A stretch of DNA of 61,500 nt, from the NCBI GenBank assembly GCA_014529385.2, contig CM043969.1, forward strand, positions 36,345,446-36,406,945, read 5' to 3'. The stretch is from Adiantum capillus-veneris (taxonomy: Eukaryota; Streptophyta; Polypodiopsida; Polypodiales; Pteridaceae). Position numbers and translations under genes: made by a program. Position 1 is the first letter of the stretch; the number at the start of each line of letters is the position of its first letter. This document shows, in pieces, positions 1 to 9,432 of this stretch. Below the pieces are notes generated by a model. That model worked only from the letters and a program-made list of their open reading frames with translations. It did no database searches and had not been told where the DNA came from.

Positions 1-700
1 AGTTTATTCACCCTATCGAAGACCAAGATGTGGATATTCTAGGTCTAGGTCTCCATCTCGCCCACCTTATTCAAGGTAGAAATGTTGTGTTCGACAGTTT
101 TTGGTAGGACTTTTAGGTGAGGAAGTGATTTGTGGGTGTCAAGTGGGTGTTCTGTAGTCTACTTGTCATAGAAAACAAATTAAGTTCTCAAAAGTTAAGC
201 ACAACTGGGTTGTTTGTGGGTTGGTATCGTTGTTGTTTGGATGCTGTGAAGACATTTTTCCCCAGTCCTTGGAAGATTGGACATACCCGTTTTGTCCTCA
301 TTGAAAGTAGTTGTTGCTTGCCTATCGTATCCTCTGTTCTGTGGTAATGGCAAAGTAGTGGCTTTAGTCTTTAGTGTGATGGAGTGAGGGAGATGATAGG
401 TGGATGTGCAACCACTGTGAGTAGTACAAATGACTCCAGTTTGGGCTCTTGGATGGAGGCCCGTGTCCTATGAGAATGGGGATGGCCAAATTAAAGTCGT
501 GCGGCCACGATTGCGAGACCTGAAGTAGTCCAAGTGGTTGAGTGTTGGTGCCCTGGTTGTTGGTTGGGCTGCAGTTTGATGAGAGAGGAGGAGAAAAAGA
601 GAGATCGTGCAGTTGTAAAGTCCAAGAGGAATGCATGATAGCTAGAGTGAGTGGGAGGAGAGGTAAAGATAGAGAGAAGTCGGATGGGGTGCTCTCACCA

Positions 701-739
<39 letters not shown>

Positions 740-955
740 TGGCCATGAGAGAGAGCATCTCCCACTTTGCATGGCCAATGTAAGCCTATTAGTGAGGGAG
801 AGGTTTATTTGTGTGCGTAGTCACCATTTGACAATGAGAGAGAGTGAATGTTGTTGGTGGCTACGTAGGTGAAAGAGAGAGAAAGTGAGAGATGATGGGA
901 CATTCAATAGTAGAGAGAGAATGTGTGTAAGAAAGAGAGAGTTGAACACTCCGAG
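1..955. other. Flank of the outer CACTA element, no gene seen
   Basis: No reading frame here shows a recognisable domain or biased amino-acid composition beyond that imposed by GA-rich sequence. A pure GA microsatellite lies at 706-735, and GA-rich patches continue to about 950. The stretch ends exactly where a CACTACAAGAG terminus begins. Confidence 0.6.
706..735. repeat. (GA)n microsatellite
   Basis: About 15 uninterrupted GA dinucleotides. Short frames across it encode only Arg-Glu or Leu-Ser runs and are not genes. Confidence 0.95.
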
Positions 956-1190
956 CACTACAAGAGGTCACTTGAATTCCGGTGCCACATTACCGGTGTC
1001 ACTGGTTGGCGTCGATATATGTGTGTTTATGTATAGAGGGAGGTAAGATTTTTCTAAAAATTTGATTTTCAAATTTCCAACATTTATTCCGGTGTCTACT
1101 TTGACGATAGCGCGAATTGACATTCTCACGTCTATTCCGACGGCTATTCCAATGCCTAAGCCGACATCTGTACCGATGGCACCTGCAAAA
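956..1190 (+). repeat. Left terminal inverted repeat with hexamer repeat
   Basis: CACTA terminus followed by AT-rich sequence, then a run of diverged ATTCCG/GACG hexamers (about 1083-1185). Read on the minus strand the hexamers encode a Gly-Ile-Asp-Val-like alternation. The mirror copy is at 43370-43599. Confidence 0.75.
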
Positions 1191-1321
1191 AAGCAAATCC
1201 GCGGGCTTTCTTTGCGCCTTTCTCTTGTTCTTGCGCGTTTTTTCAAGCTCTCTTCTTCCCCATCTCTCACAGATCTGCTGCGAAACAAGCCATCGGAAGT
1301 GCTAATCTTGCTTGTGGGTTA

Positions 1322-1711
1322 GCGCATAACACTAAGGTGAGATTGTTTTCATGTTTACTTGTAGATTTAGGGTTTAGGGTTTAACTTTGTGTTTGTGTGT
1401 GCGTTTTTGCAAGTTCGAGGACTTTTACAACAACTTTCATTGCTCAAATAGGACGAATGTGAGTGCTTGAACCTTTAAATGCATCTAAATTTATTTAAAT
1501 TACTTTGTATATTAATAAAAGAAAATTTCATGCTTTAAACTTTGAATGCTTTAAACTTTCAAATTTTCAAAGAAAGTATGGTTTGTGATGTGAAATTTCA
1601 ATTTAAATTATGAAAAAAAAATTGTTTTGGTTTATGAAAAATTCTTGTTTTGAAGTTTTTTTTTTTTTAATTATGTCGTTTTTGAAATTATGCAATTGAT
1701 GGGGTTTATGT
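1322..1711. other. AT-rich interior of the outer element, no gene seen
   Basis: Contains two tandem copies of the plant telomere heptamer TTTAGGG near 1366-1383, and A/T homopolymers. Two heptamers alone are not evidence of a telomere. Confidence 0.5.
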
Positions 1712-2009
1712 TTTAGGTTAAGTTTAGGTTATAAGTTAAGTTGAATTATGTTAGGTTAGGTTATCTTATACGTTAGGTTACGTTAAGATAAGCTACATTG
1801 ATAGGTTAGGTTATACGTTAGGTTATCTTATACATTAAGTTAGATTAAGTTAAGCTACGTTAGGTTAAGTTATATTAGGTTAGGTTAGATTAAGCCACAT
1901 TAAGTTAAGTTACGTTCTCTTATATATTAGGTTAGGTTAAGCTAATCTACGTTAGGTTTAGCTACATTAGGTTAGGCTAGGTTAGGTTAGGTTAAGTTAA
2001 GCTACGTTC
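1712..2009. repeat. Degenerate TTAGG/TTAAG pentamer array
   Basis: About 300 bases built almost entirely from TTAGG, TTAAG and TTATA-like pentamers with scattered ACG insertions. The same composition resumes at 7089-7484 and 40770-40795 on the far sides of nested insertions, so one ancestral array was split. It is diverged and internal, so it is not a functional telomere. Confidence 0.85.
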
Positions 2010-2012
2010 GAC

Positions 2013-2122
2013 ATTATGGCAAGCCATAGAACTTACCCACATTGCATATTAAAAATAACACAATGGCGATCCATTTGTCAATACGACAAGCCATAAAGCT
2101 TACCCACAACACTTATGCAATG
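2013..2122. repeat. Left fragment of the palindromic-unit array
   Basis: Carries the same 'ggcaagccata' and 'acacaatggcgatcc' blocks as the array at 6013-7088. It is interrupted at the junction between 2122 and 2123 by the small CACTA element. Confidence 0.8.
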
Positions 2123-2162
2123 CACTACAAAAAAAAACATGTTATCCACGCAGATATCGACG
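2123..2162 (+). repeat. Left terminus of the small CACTA element
   Basis: Starts CACTACAAA and ends at AGATATCGACG, which recurs at the other terminus. Downstream (2160-2245) are several GCGACG/GTCGC subterminal motifs, the usual transposase-binding zone in this superfamily. Confidence 0.8.
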
Positions 2163-3084
2163 TGGCCCGTCGCTATGCGCGTCGCTGTGAAACCAGTCGC
2201 TATTAGCGACGCGGATTGTGACGCACATAGCGACGACCATAGCAGAAAAAGGTTTTCTTAGGCAAGTAGCCTGGCCTGTGCCCAGTTAAAAGATGGACAC
2301 AGCCACAACCAGACTTCCTGCCCTCTGCCCAAGAAAGCGAGCAGCACCAAAATATCAACCATGCTCCCGCTCGCACAAATTTCGGCAGAGTTCCCTTTGT
2401 TTTTACATAAACTTTTCAAAAAAAACCATATCATGTATACGCCTCCTACATGCTATCCATGTAGGATCTTACATGAGATTTAAGGCCAATGAAAGACAAT
2501 CGTACCAACTGAAAAGCATAGCCATAACTTAAAAACATAACCATAACAAACCATAACCATAACCGGCTATAACCACTTTGATCAAAACCATAATGCAGAT
2601 AACCATAACCATAAACAAAATTAACAATAACCATAAGCATAACCAGAAAGAGAAACAATAATTGTCTATACAATGACAATGATAATAGTCATAACCATAA
2701 GGGAAACAATAACTGTCTGAACACTAACTGTTTGTACAAAAAAGAGACACAGAAGCGTGTCTGTGTCTCACAAAGCATATAGATGAAATCTGGTCCACTA
2801 ATGACTAGGCGTCGCAACCTGAACATAGGACAGCTCACAAAATTAGTATTGATATTACTTCACATATACTGACTTAATTAAATTAACTCACACATATTAA
2901 CGTCTCACCTCCAGCGATCAGCGAGACTATAAGGCCTCCCAGTCTACAGGCTCTCCTGAAGCTTCAAGATCATTCAGTACTTCATAGATACCTCTGCGAT
3001 ATCCATCTGACTCCTCATCGCATGATGGAGCTCGATGCATCGCAAGATTCTGCGTTTATACAAAAATCAAAGTAATAAGAATAC

Positions 3085-3470
3085 ATGATTCATCGCGTTT
3101 TAAAAAACGCCATAGTTAAGATTGGATTAGAAACTCACAAACTCATAGCGAAAGGTGTCGAAGCCTCCGCTGCCAAGATGAGATGTCCCCCTAGTCATCT
3201 GTCCTACCTACGCGGCCTCACGCTGCTATCTGAACCGCGTGACCGCTGTCCGCTCATCCTCCCTGATCTACAGCCACGTCTCCTGTGGGATGCCCAAAGG
3301 CTTCGGCGAGCCGGTCCTAAAAGCCTTCCGAGCTGCATCTCGTCGATGTTTGATGGTGTCCCGTGCAACACCCTTGATCCACCGCGCCGAAACAACGGAA
3401 GAACCCGGAGCAGGCTGGTACTCTCTCAGGATGGTCTCCACTATGTAAGTGACTTTTTCATTTTCTTGTT
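3085..3470 (-). pseudogene. Possible C-terminal or second coding part of the small CACTA element
   Basis: The minus strand has a coding-like stretch from about 3470 (residues WDQQENEKVTYIVETILREY...) with basic residues and an ETW motif near its end, followed by stops. It resembles the lysine/arginine-rich tails of plant En/Spm proteins, but I cannot assign it firmly. Confidence 0.3.
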
Positions 3471-3482
3471 GATCCCAAGACG

Positions 3483-4091
3483 TCAGAATGCTGGTCGAAA
3501 ACTGCAGCTCGTATATCTGTCAGCTTCCTCTACCATACCTTCATCCATCTCATCTAATGTCACAGTAGTATGGACGTCATCTGACTGACTTTCCTCCAGG
3601 AGATCTTGTCCTTCAAATACTTGTTTATTTCTTGGAGCAACCTGAACCACAAACCACCATTGTTGCTCTCGAGGCATTTCTGGGTCAGAAACGGATAGAA
3701 ATTCGGTCATCAATACAAGAGACTCTTGCACCAGCCATCCTTCTGCCATGCTCCCCTCTGGACGCGCTTTTTGGCGAACAAAACCCTTAAGTGTTTTCAT
3801 GAACCGCTCTAGAAAGAACATCCAACGGTTGTGGACTGTACCTGCCACTGCAATCTCATCTGCTACATGGACGAGCAAGTGCATTTGGATAGTTAGGCAG
3901 CTCGTGGGTAGATACTTCTCAATCATGCAAACTGCCTCAATGGAGTTAGCCCTTACGACTGCAATAGATTCCTCCCGTATCTCCTTGGAAGAGATCCACC
4001 ACACTAGCTCTGAAATCTTGTATATGCAGGTCCGCACTTCCTCCGTTAAACACCCCTTGATCAAACGCAAATGCAGGTCCGCCATGCCCAA
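3483..4091 (-). pseudogene. TNP2-type CACTA transposase fragment, DUF4218-like region
   Basis: The 202-residue frame contains the characteristic block with MHLLVHVADEI, then RWMFFLERFMKTLKGFVR and ARPEGSMAEGW. These are the conserved landmarks of the DUF4218 domain that follows the catalytic core in TNP2 transposases: a 'HLxVHL' helix, a 'RWMYPFERxxKxLKxxVRN' block and 'RPEGSIAEGY'. The frame shows no stop through this domain. The expected upstream Transposase_21 core is absent; the next coding piece upstream (4113-4553) is the very N-terminus. Either an internal deletion or alternative splicing around a lost core would explain this; deletion is simpler. Confidence 0.85.
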
Positions 4092-4112
4092 ATGTAAATT
4101 GCGTGGTTCACT

Positions 4113-4553
4113 CTATAGCACATATATTTTGGCGCCTTCATAGATTGGTTGATGTGCCAACTTTCTCAACATGTCTTCAGGAGATAGGCGCACGGCTTCT
4201 GGTGCTGCTTCGTTCGGGTTCTCCTCGCTTGTCTGGAAGAAGGCATCCCGCATCTCCTCCATGCCGTCGTCTTCTCTTTGTAAGCCCTTTTCTACTTCCA
4301 TCCGTGGCTCTATATTGGTCGGACCTTCACGCATAATCTTTTTTCTCTCTCTCTCAGATGTAGGTGCTATGTCGCGGAAATCAATGCCCGTTTCATAGGA
4401 GTCGTATCGCAAATTTTGTACGGTCTCTCTACCAAACTCTCTGTACTTGTGCACATGCTCATTAAATATCCTACGCTTGCACAAGATTTGATACTTGCAG
4501 AGCATGCATGAGCATGCAATCTTTTCCTCCATGTTAGTCGATGACGTTGCCAT
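4113..4553 (-). pseudogene. TNP2-type CACTA transposase N-terminal zinc region
   Basis: A 146-residue frame with CSCMLCKY followed about 17 residues later by a histidine (NEHVHKYREF). This is the C-x-C-x2-C ... H pattern of the transposase-associated domain (PF13963) that opens plant TNP2 proteins. Its C-terminus (LAHQPIYEGAKIYVL) is the 'PLYPGxK' linker that normally leads into the catalytic core, but here it runs into a stop. A close relative of the first 60 residues is encoded on the plus strand at 41247-41441, sharing LRY.S and APTS landmarks. Confidence 0.8.
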
Positions 4554-4616
4554 CTACAATGATTATGAATGTTGTTTTAATATATATAACTACCTCGCAT
4601 TCTCTAGTCTTGCCCA

Positions 4617-4652
4617 ATCTCCGTACACCTCGGTCCAGAGGTGTACGGAGAT
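4617..4652. repeat. Perfect 15-bp hairpin in the CACTA 5' region
   Basis: Arms 4617-4631 (ATCTCCGTACACCTC) and 4638-4652 are exact reverse complements around a 6-base loop. It lies 64 bases upstream of the transposase N-terminal frame. Two related, less perfect copies sit upstream of the other CACTA transposase relic at about 40885-41160, so it is a conserved subterminal element. Confidence 0.9.
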
Positions 4653-4959
4653 CAGGAACACCGGGTCAAAATCTCGTCTTTATTGGTCAAATCCTATATG
4701 GGTAGACACACACACGTGCACTCCCAGGTGTACATGGCAATGCATGTAGCAGGCAAAACCCCTTTGCCTCTTTTAGTTCCATAGTTTCTTCTCTGTCTAC
4801 GTACCCTATCTCTCGTTCTTTCTCTCTCGATCTCGCTCTCGCTATCTCTCTTTATCTCTCTCTCTCAATCTCGCTCTCGCTATCTCTCTTTTTCTATTTT
4901 CCTATCTCTCTCTATTTCTCTATTTTCCTATTTCTGTGCCATAACTCTTGGAGCTCCAC

Positions 4960-5040
4960 TTCCCTATCTCTCTCTCTCTCTCTGTCTCTCTCTCTCTCTC
5001 TATATATATATATAACTCTCTTTCTCTATCTCTCTATTTC

Positions 5041-5112
<72 letters not shown>
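4960..5112. repeat. (CT)n-rich microsatellite
   Basis: Near-pure CT from about 5044 to 5111, preceded by interrupted CT and a TA run. The Leu-Ser frame across it is an artefact of composition. Confidence 0.95.
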
Positions 5113-5114
<2 letters not shown>

Positions 5115-5521
5115 CCCTATCTCTCTAATGATCGAACGAGCGACTGATCTAGGGAGATCTAGACGCCCACAACTGCGGAGGACTACACAACATTGACAGA
5201 GGCTGCATCAGAGCATCTAGCTAGGTCACTTTGGCTCGACATGCACAACGTCCGGTCAGAGTACTGACCATGAAGGAGATCTACCTATCCCAACTAGCTC
5301 GTTTAGCCTTTTAGTTCACGCCTAGCAATTTAGGATTCCATAATATTTTATTTTTTCATCTTCTTACTCTGACTTTGTATCAGATCCATCACATTGTAAC
5401 TTTCTTGTCTCATGTCTCATATATAGGTCACTTTGGCCTTTCGAAGACGTTAATATAACATTTCATTTTATTTCTCTCTTTAATTTTTTTTTCTTTAGTT
5501 TTAATTTCCTACGCATACATT

Positions 5522-5524
<3 letters not shown>

Positions 5525-5569
<45 letters not shown>

Positions 5570-5585
5570 CACACACACACACACG
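5525..5585. repeat. (CT)n and (CA)n microsatellite
   Basis: CT repeat from about 5525 to 5566, then a short CA repeat, then a GA run at 5593-5611. Confidence 0.9.
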
Positions 5586-5983
5586 ATGTAGAGGTAGAGA
5601 GAGAGAGAGAGAGCAAGATGTTGAGCTTATATGTGAAGCTACTCAATATATGCAGAAACTACCCGCGTGAGAGACCGGAATCGATGTGTTCTACAACTTT
5701 GCAGAAGAAACTACCCACTATGGGGATTGGAATCGATGTGGTCTATAACTTTGCAAAAGAAAGTTTCTCTAAATTCTGCACCGATTCTGGGTGCCATATA
5801 TAGAGAAGCCATATATTGAGTAGCTTCACATATAAGCTCAACACAAGAGAGAGGGGTTGGGGAGGGTGGAGATACACATAATACCTGCGTAGCAGGTTTC
5901 GGCCAAGACCCGAGCAGGAGAAAATGGCCCCTGCGCGCAGGTTTCGCTTTTTTCCCCCAATTTTTTTGTCGTCGATATAGGCG

Positions 5984-6012
5984 CGTCGATATCTTCATTT
6001 AGTGTTGTAGTG
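5984..6012 (-). repeat. Right terminus of the small CACTA element
   Basis: On the minus strand it reads CACTACAAC and reaches the same AGATATCGACG block as the left end. Immediately outside, the palindromic-unit array resumes. Confidence 0.8.
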
Positions 6013-7088
6013 GTGTGTGCAAGCTCTATGGCTTTCCGTATTGCCAACGGTTCGCCATTGTGTTGTTTATATGTCCGCGAGCGGTTTTCAAGTCCTAAAA
6101 TAGCTAAGCGGCCCTGAAAATAACACCATGGCGATCCGTTTGGCAATACGGAAATCCATAGAGCTTGCCCACAATGCATATACGTTGAGGGCAAGCTCTA
6201 TGGCTTGACATATTGCCAAACGGCTCACCATTGTGTTTTTTATATGTCCGCAAGCGGTTTTCAAATCCTAAAATAGCTAAGCGGTCCTAAAAATAGCAAG
6301 CCTTTTGGCAATACACCAAGCCATAGATCTTGATTACAATGCATATGCATTGTGGGCAAACCTTATGGCTTGCCGTATTGACAAACAGCTCTCCGTGGTG
6401 TCGTATATATATTTGCGAGCGATTTTCAAGCGCTAAAATTGCCTCGTGTCCCTAAAAACAACACAATGGCGATCTATTTGGCAATACGGCAAGCTATAAA
6501 GCTTACCCACAAGGCATATGCATTGATGACAAGCTCTATGGCTTTCCGTATTGCCAAAATGCGTTCCATTGTGTTGTTTTTAGGACCGCAAGCGGTTTTC
6601 AAGTCCTAAAATAGCTAAGCAGCCCTAAAAACAACACAATGGAGATCCGTTTGGCAAAACAGAAAGCCATAGAGATTGCCCAAAATACATATGCATTGTG
6701 GACAAGCTGTATTGCCAACGGCTGTCCATTATGTTTTCTATATGTTTGCGAACGATTTTCAAGCGCTAAAATTTGCTCGTTTCCCTAAAAACAACACAAT
6801 GGCGATCCATTTGGCAATACGACAAGCCATAAAGCTTGCCCACAAGACATATGCATTGTGGGCAAGCTCTATCGCTTGCCTTATTGCCAACGGCTCACCA
6901 TTGTGTTGTTTATATGTCTGCGAGCGGTTTTCAGGCCATAAAATCGCTTCGCAACTCTAAAAACAACACAATGGTGAGCCGTTTGCCAAATTGGCAAGCG
7001 ATAGAGCCTGCCCACATTGCATTTGCATTGTGGGTAGGCTGTATGGCTTGTCGTTTTTCTAAACGGCTCACCATTGTGTTGTTTTTAT
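6013..7088. repeat. Array of palindromic (foldback) units
   Basis: About six units of roughly 170 bases. Each unit has an arm like 'ggcaagctctatggcttgcc ... caccattgtgttgtt', a centre 'tccgcgagcggttttcaa', and the reverse complement of the arm. Neighbouring units meet at a second palindrome, GCCCACAATGCATATGCATT. The whole array can therefore fold at two nested symmetries. The short frames inside are repeat translations, not genes. Confidence 0.9.
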
Positions 7089-7484
7089 GTTAGGCTAGGT
7101 TAGGTTATAGGGTAGGTGAGATTAAAGGTTAGGTTAGAGATATCGACAAATTAATAGTCAAAAAAATATAAACGGACTTCGAAGATGACTCGTGTACTTC
7201 TAAAAATGCAAACGGGCTTTGGTTAGGTTAGGGTTATAGGTTAGGTTTAGGTTATAAATTAGGTTACATTAAGTTAGGTTAGGTATAGCTTTTAGGGTAT
7301 GGTAGATTATAGGTTAAGCATAACGATTATAGGTTAGGTTAGAGCTATAGTCAAATTAATAGTAGAAAAACGCAATCAGACTTCGAAGATGACTCGTGTA
7401 CTTCTAAAAATGAAAACGGACTTCGGTTAGGTTAGGTTATAGGTTAGGTTTAGGTTATAAGTTAGGTTACATTAAGTTAAGTTA
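7089..7484. repeat. TTAGG-like array with two interspersed 90-bp copies
   Basis: Pentameric TTAGG/TTATA sequence as at 1712-2009. Two copies of a block containing 'caaattaatagt' and 'gacttcgaagatgactcgtg' lie at about 7145-7216 and 7342-7424. A third copy occurs at 40800-40860 beyond the chromovirus, as expected for one split array. Confidence 0.85.
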
Positions 7485-9076
7485 TGTAACATTTAATGGC
7501 CTAATAACTTATGTGTAGCGGAAATTAGCATGAACATAGTGGGCATTTCATTAGAGTAGATTCCTAATGAGAATTACAAGAGTGCTTGGGTGGAGAGAGC
7601 AACAAAAAGCATAACACCTAGTTAGATAGCATCGACAATACTTTCAAAAAGAGAGAGCAATTAAGCTATTGACAACAATTGAGGACCGGATTTTCATGGA
7701 GCCGGTCCCCCCCCCAAAAGGCTTTGTATTATGGTTTCTCCCATCAAGAGAGACATTGTACAATACAATTCTTTGTGTTCCTTCAAGACTAGCTAGTGCA
7801 ATGAAGATGGAAACTTCCTGCACTAAGCAAAACACTTAACAAACACAACTTGAATTATCCCCTTTCTCAGACCCAAGACCTCACACACCTTCGAAGATGG
7901 TGAGAGCTAGCAGGGTATGAGAGTAGATTAAGAGGAAGAAGGAGTATCTTATGAGAAAGATGTACATCTCCTCACATAATCACTCATATGTAGCATAGCT
8001 TAGCTTAGTAATTAGCTTGGTAGAGGAGATGAGCATGCTTTGAATCTTGGCTCTTGGTTGGATTTGCATCCACATGCCAAGAGAGTGTTGATGTAGGCTT
8101 CTATCTCACAAGCTTGGAGTAGGTGATGAGTTCTCCATTAAATCTTGGGAAGAGATAGTCTTCTCTTTCTTCACACATGAGCTTGTGTGAGTGTGTGTGT
8201 GATAATGCCTTGTAGAAATCAGCCCCCTCTCTCTCTTGGGCGAGCCCTCTTGCTAAATGCTCTTTCTGAAGCCTCATTGGCCCTCCCCAAGTCAAGCCAA
8301 TTACAATTAAGCAGCATAAGTGATAGCCTTCTGACATGTGTCCCCCTTTCCCCTTTTGTGAGAGCTTTAGGTAATTAAATAATTAAACTAAACTCTCATT
8401 GGACCCCTTTGCCTCCTGGCCAATAGGAATCAGGCAAGCCATGGGGCTCCTGAATGCTCATTGGACCCCTTGGGAGACTGCCCAATAGTCTTCTAGGAGA
8501 CCTAATTCTCATTGGTTTCTTTTATTAAATGTTTTTAAATTAATTAAACTAGATTTACTCTAGCTTAATTTTCATTGGTCCACTTCAAGGGTCATCCAAT
8601 AGAAATTGGGCACACCTTGTGGGCATCTGGCCTAGGGAGCTGACATGTGTCCCTCATTCCCTTTGTGTAAAGGGAGCCTGTGTGTGTGTGTGTGTGTGGA
8701 TTTCTCTCTCATCCCATACCTTTAGGGCTCGCCCCCTCCCATTTAGGGATGTGCAAAGACTTTTAGGGCACACACAAAGCATCCAATTTTCCCTAGGGTT
8801 GACCTTTGGACACAACCTTTGAATTTTGGAACCTTAGCATTTTGGAAGTCTTAATGGGCTAAACCTTAGGGTCTTTTTAGCCCATTGTTGCACATGGCTC
8901 TTTTGAAGATGTCCCCCCCTTTGGATCCCTATTTTCCCTCCTTTGGATCCCTACTGTGGCCGGTCTGCTAGCTTAACCAATAGTCTAGCTTTTTCTCCCC
9001 TGGCCTTCCCCACATTAAATGATCAGTTTAATATGAGAAAATCATTTAGGAGAATTAGATATTGATTATTATGACA
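7485..9076 (-). repeat. Left (3') LTR of chromovirus 1
   Basis: 1592 bases, TGTAAC...ATGACA on the plus strand. It is nearly identical to 39178-40765, with scattered substitutions and a short TG-repeat length difference. Confidence 0.95.
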
Positions 9077-9089
9077 TTACCTCTCTCTT
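9077..9089 (-). other. Candidate polypurine tract of chromovirus 1
   Basis: On the minus strand AAGAGAGAGGTAA abuts the TGTCAT start of the 3' LTR, the place where the plus-strand primer is expected. Confidence 0.5.
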
Positions 9090-9432
9090 GAAATCATAGT
9101 CGTCCGCGACTATGGTGTAGAGAAGATAAAGCATGTTTATGAGTCCTTTTCTTAGTGGGTAGAGGATCCCTATGTTACCCTACAACATCATTCCACAATG
9201 GATGACTAGTCCATTTGGCGCTTGAGAGCCTAAGACTGCCGCAAGCATGTCTGCACATTAGTCCTATCAATCTTCCATAGTAGAGTGACAAGCTCTACTT
9301 GGTGTTTGGGAGACGTTGTCTCCACAAACTTGATCTAAGCATGCATACTACTTCATTTTTGTGCACAAATAAAGAAAAAGAGAGTCTTATAAGACAAAAA
9401 TTTTGTTCATTTTTAACATTTTGTACATTTGT

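Larger units (their letters stand above)
2123..6012 (-). mobile_element. Small, internally deleted CACTA (EnSpm) transposon
   Basis: The left end reads CACTACAA and the right end, on the minus strand, also reads CACTACAA; both continue to a shared AGATATCGACG. The left subterminal zone is rich in GCGACG-type motifs and the right one has CCTGCG-type palindromes. Flanking triplets are ATG and GTG (one mismatch), and the insertion splits the palindromic-unit array. The minus strand carries the N-terminal zinc region and the DUF4218-like region of a TNP2-family transposase with little between them, so the catalytic Transposase_21 segment is missing. Length is about 3.9 kb. The element probably depends on another copy for movement. 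Confidence 0.85.

Noticed and set aside
1062-1322. Plus-strand frame of 86 residues
   Set aside because: It overlaps the hexamer repeat of the CACTA end and shows no domain.
1366-1383. Telomere repeat TTTAGGG
   Set aside because: Only two adjacent copies, far from any array; too few for an interstitial telomere.
6013-7088. CRISPR-like array
   Set aside because: Units are palindromic and contiguous with no unique spacers, and the genome is eukaryotic.
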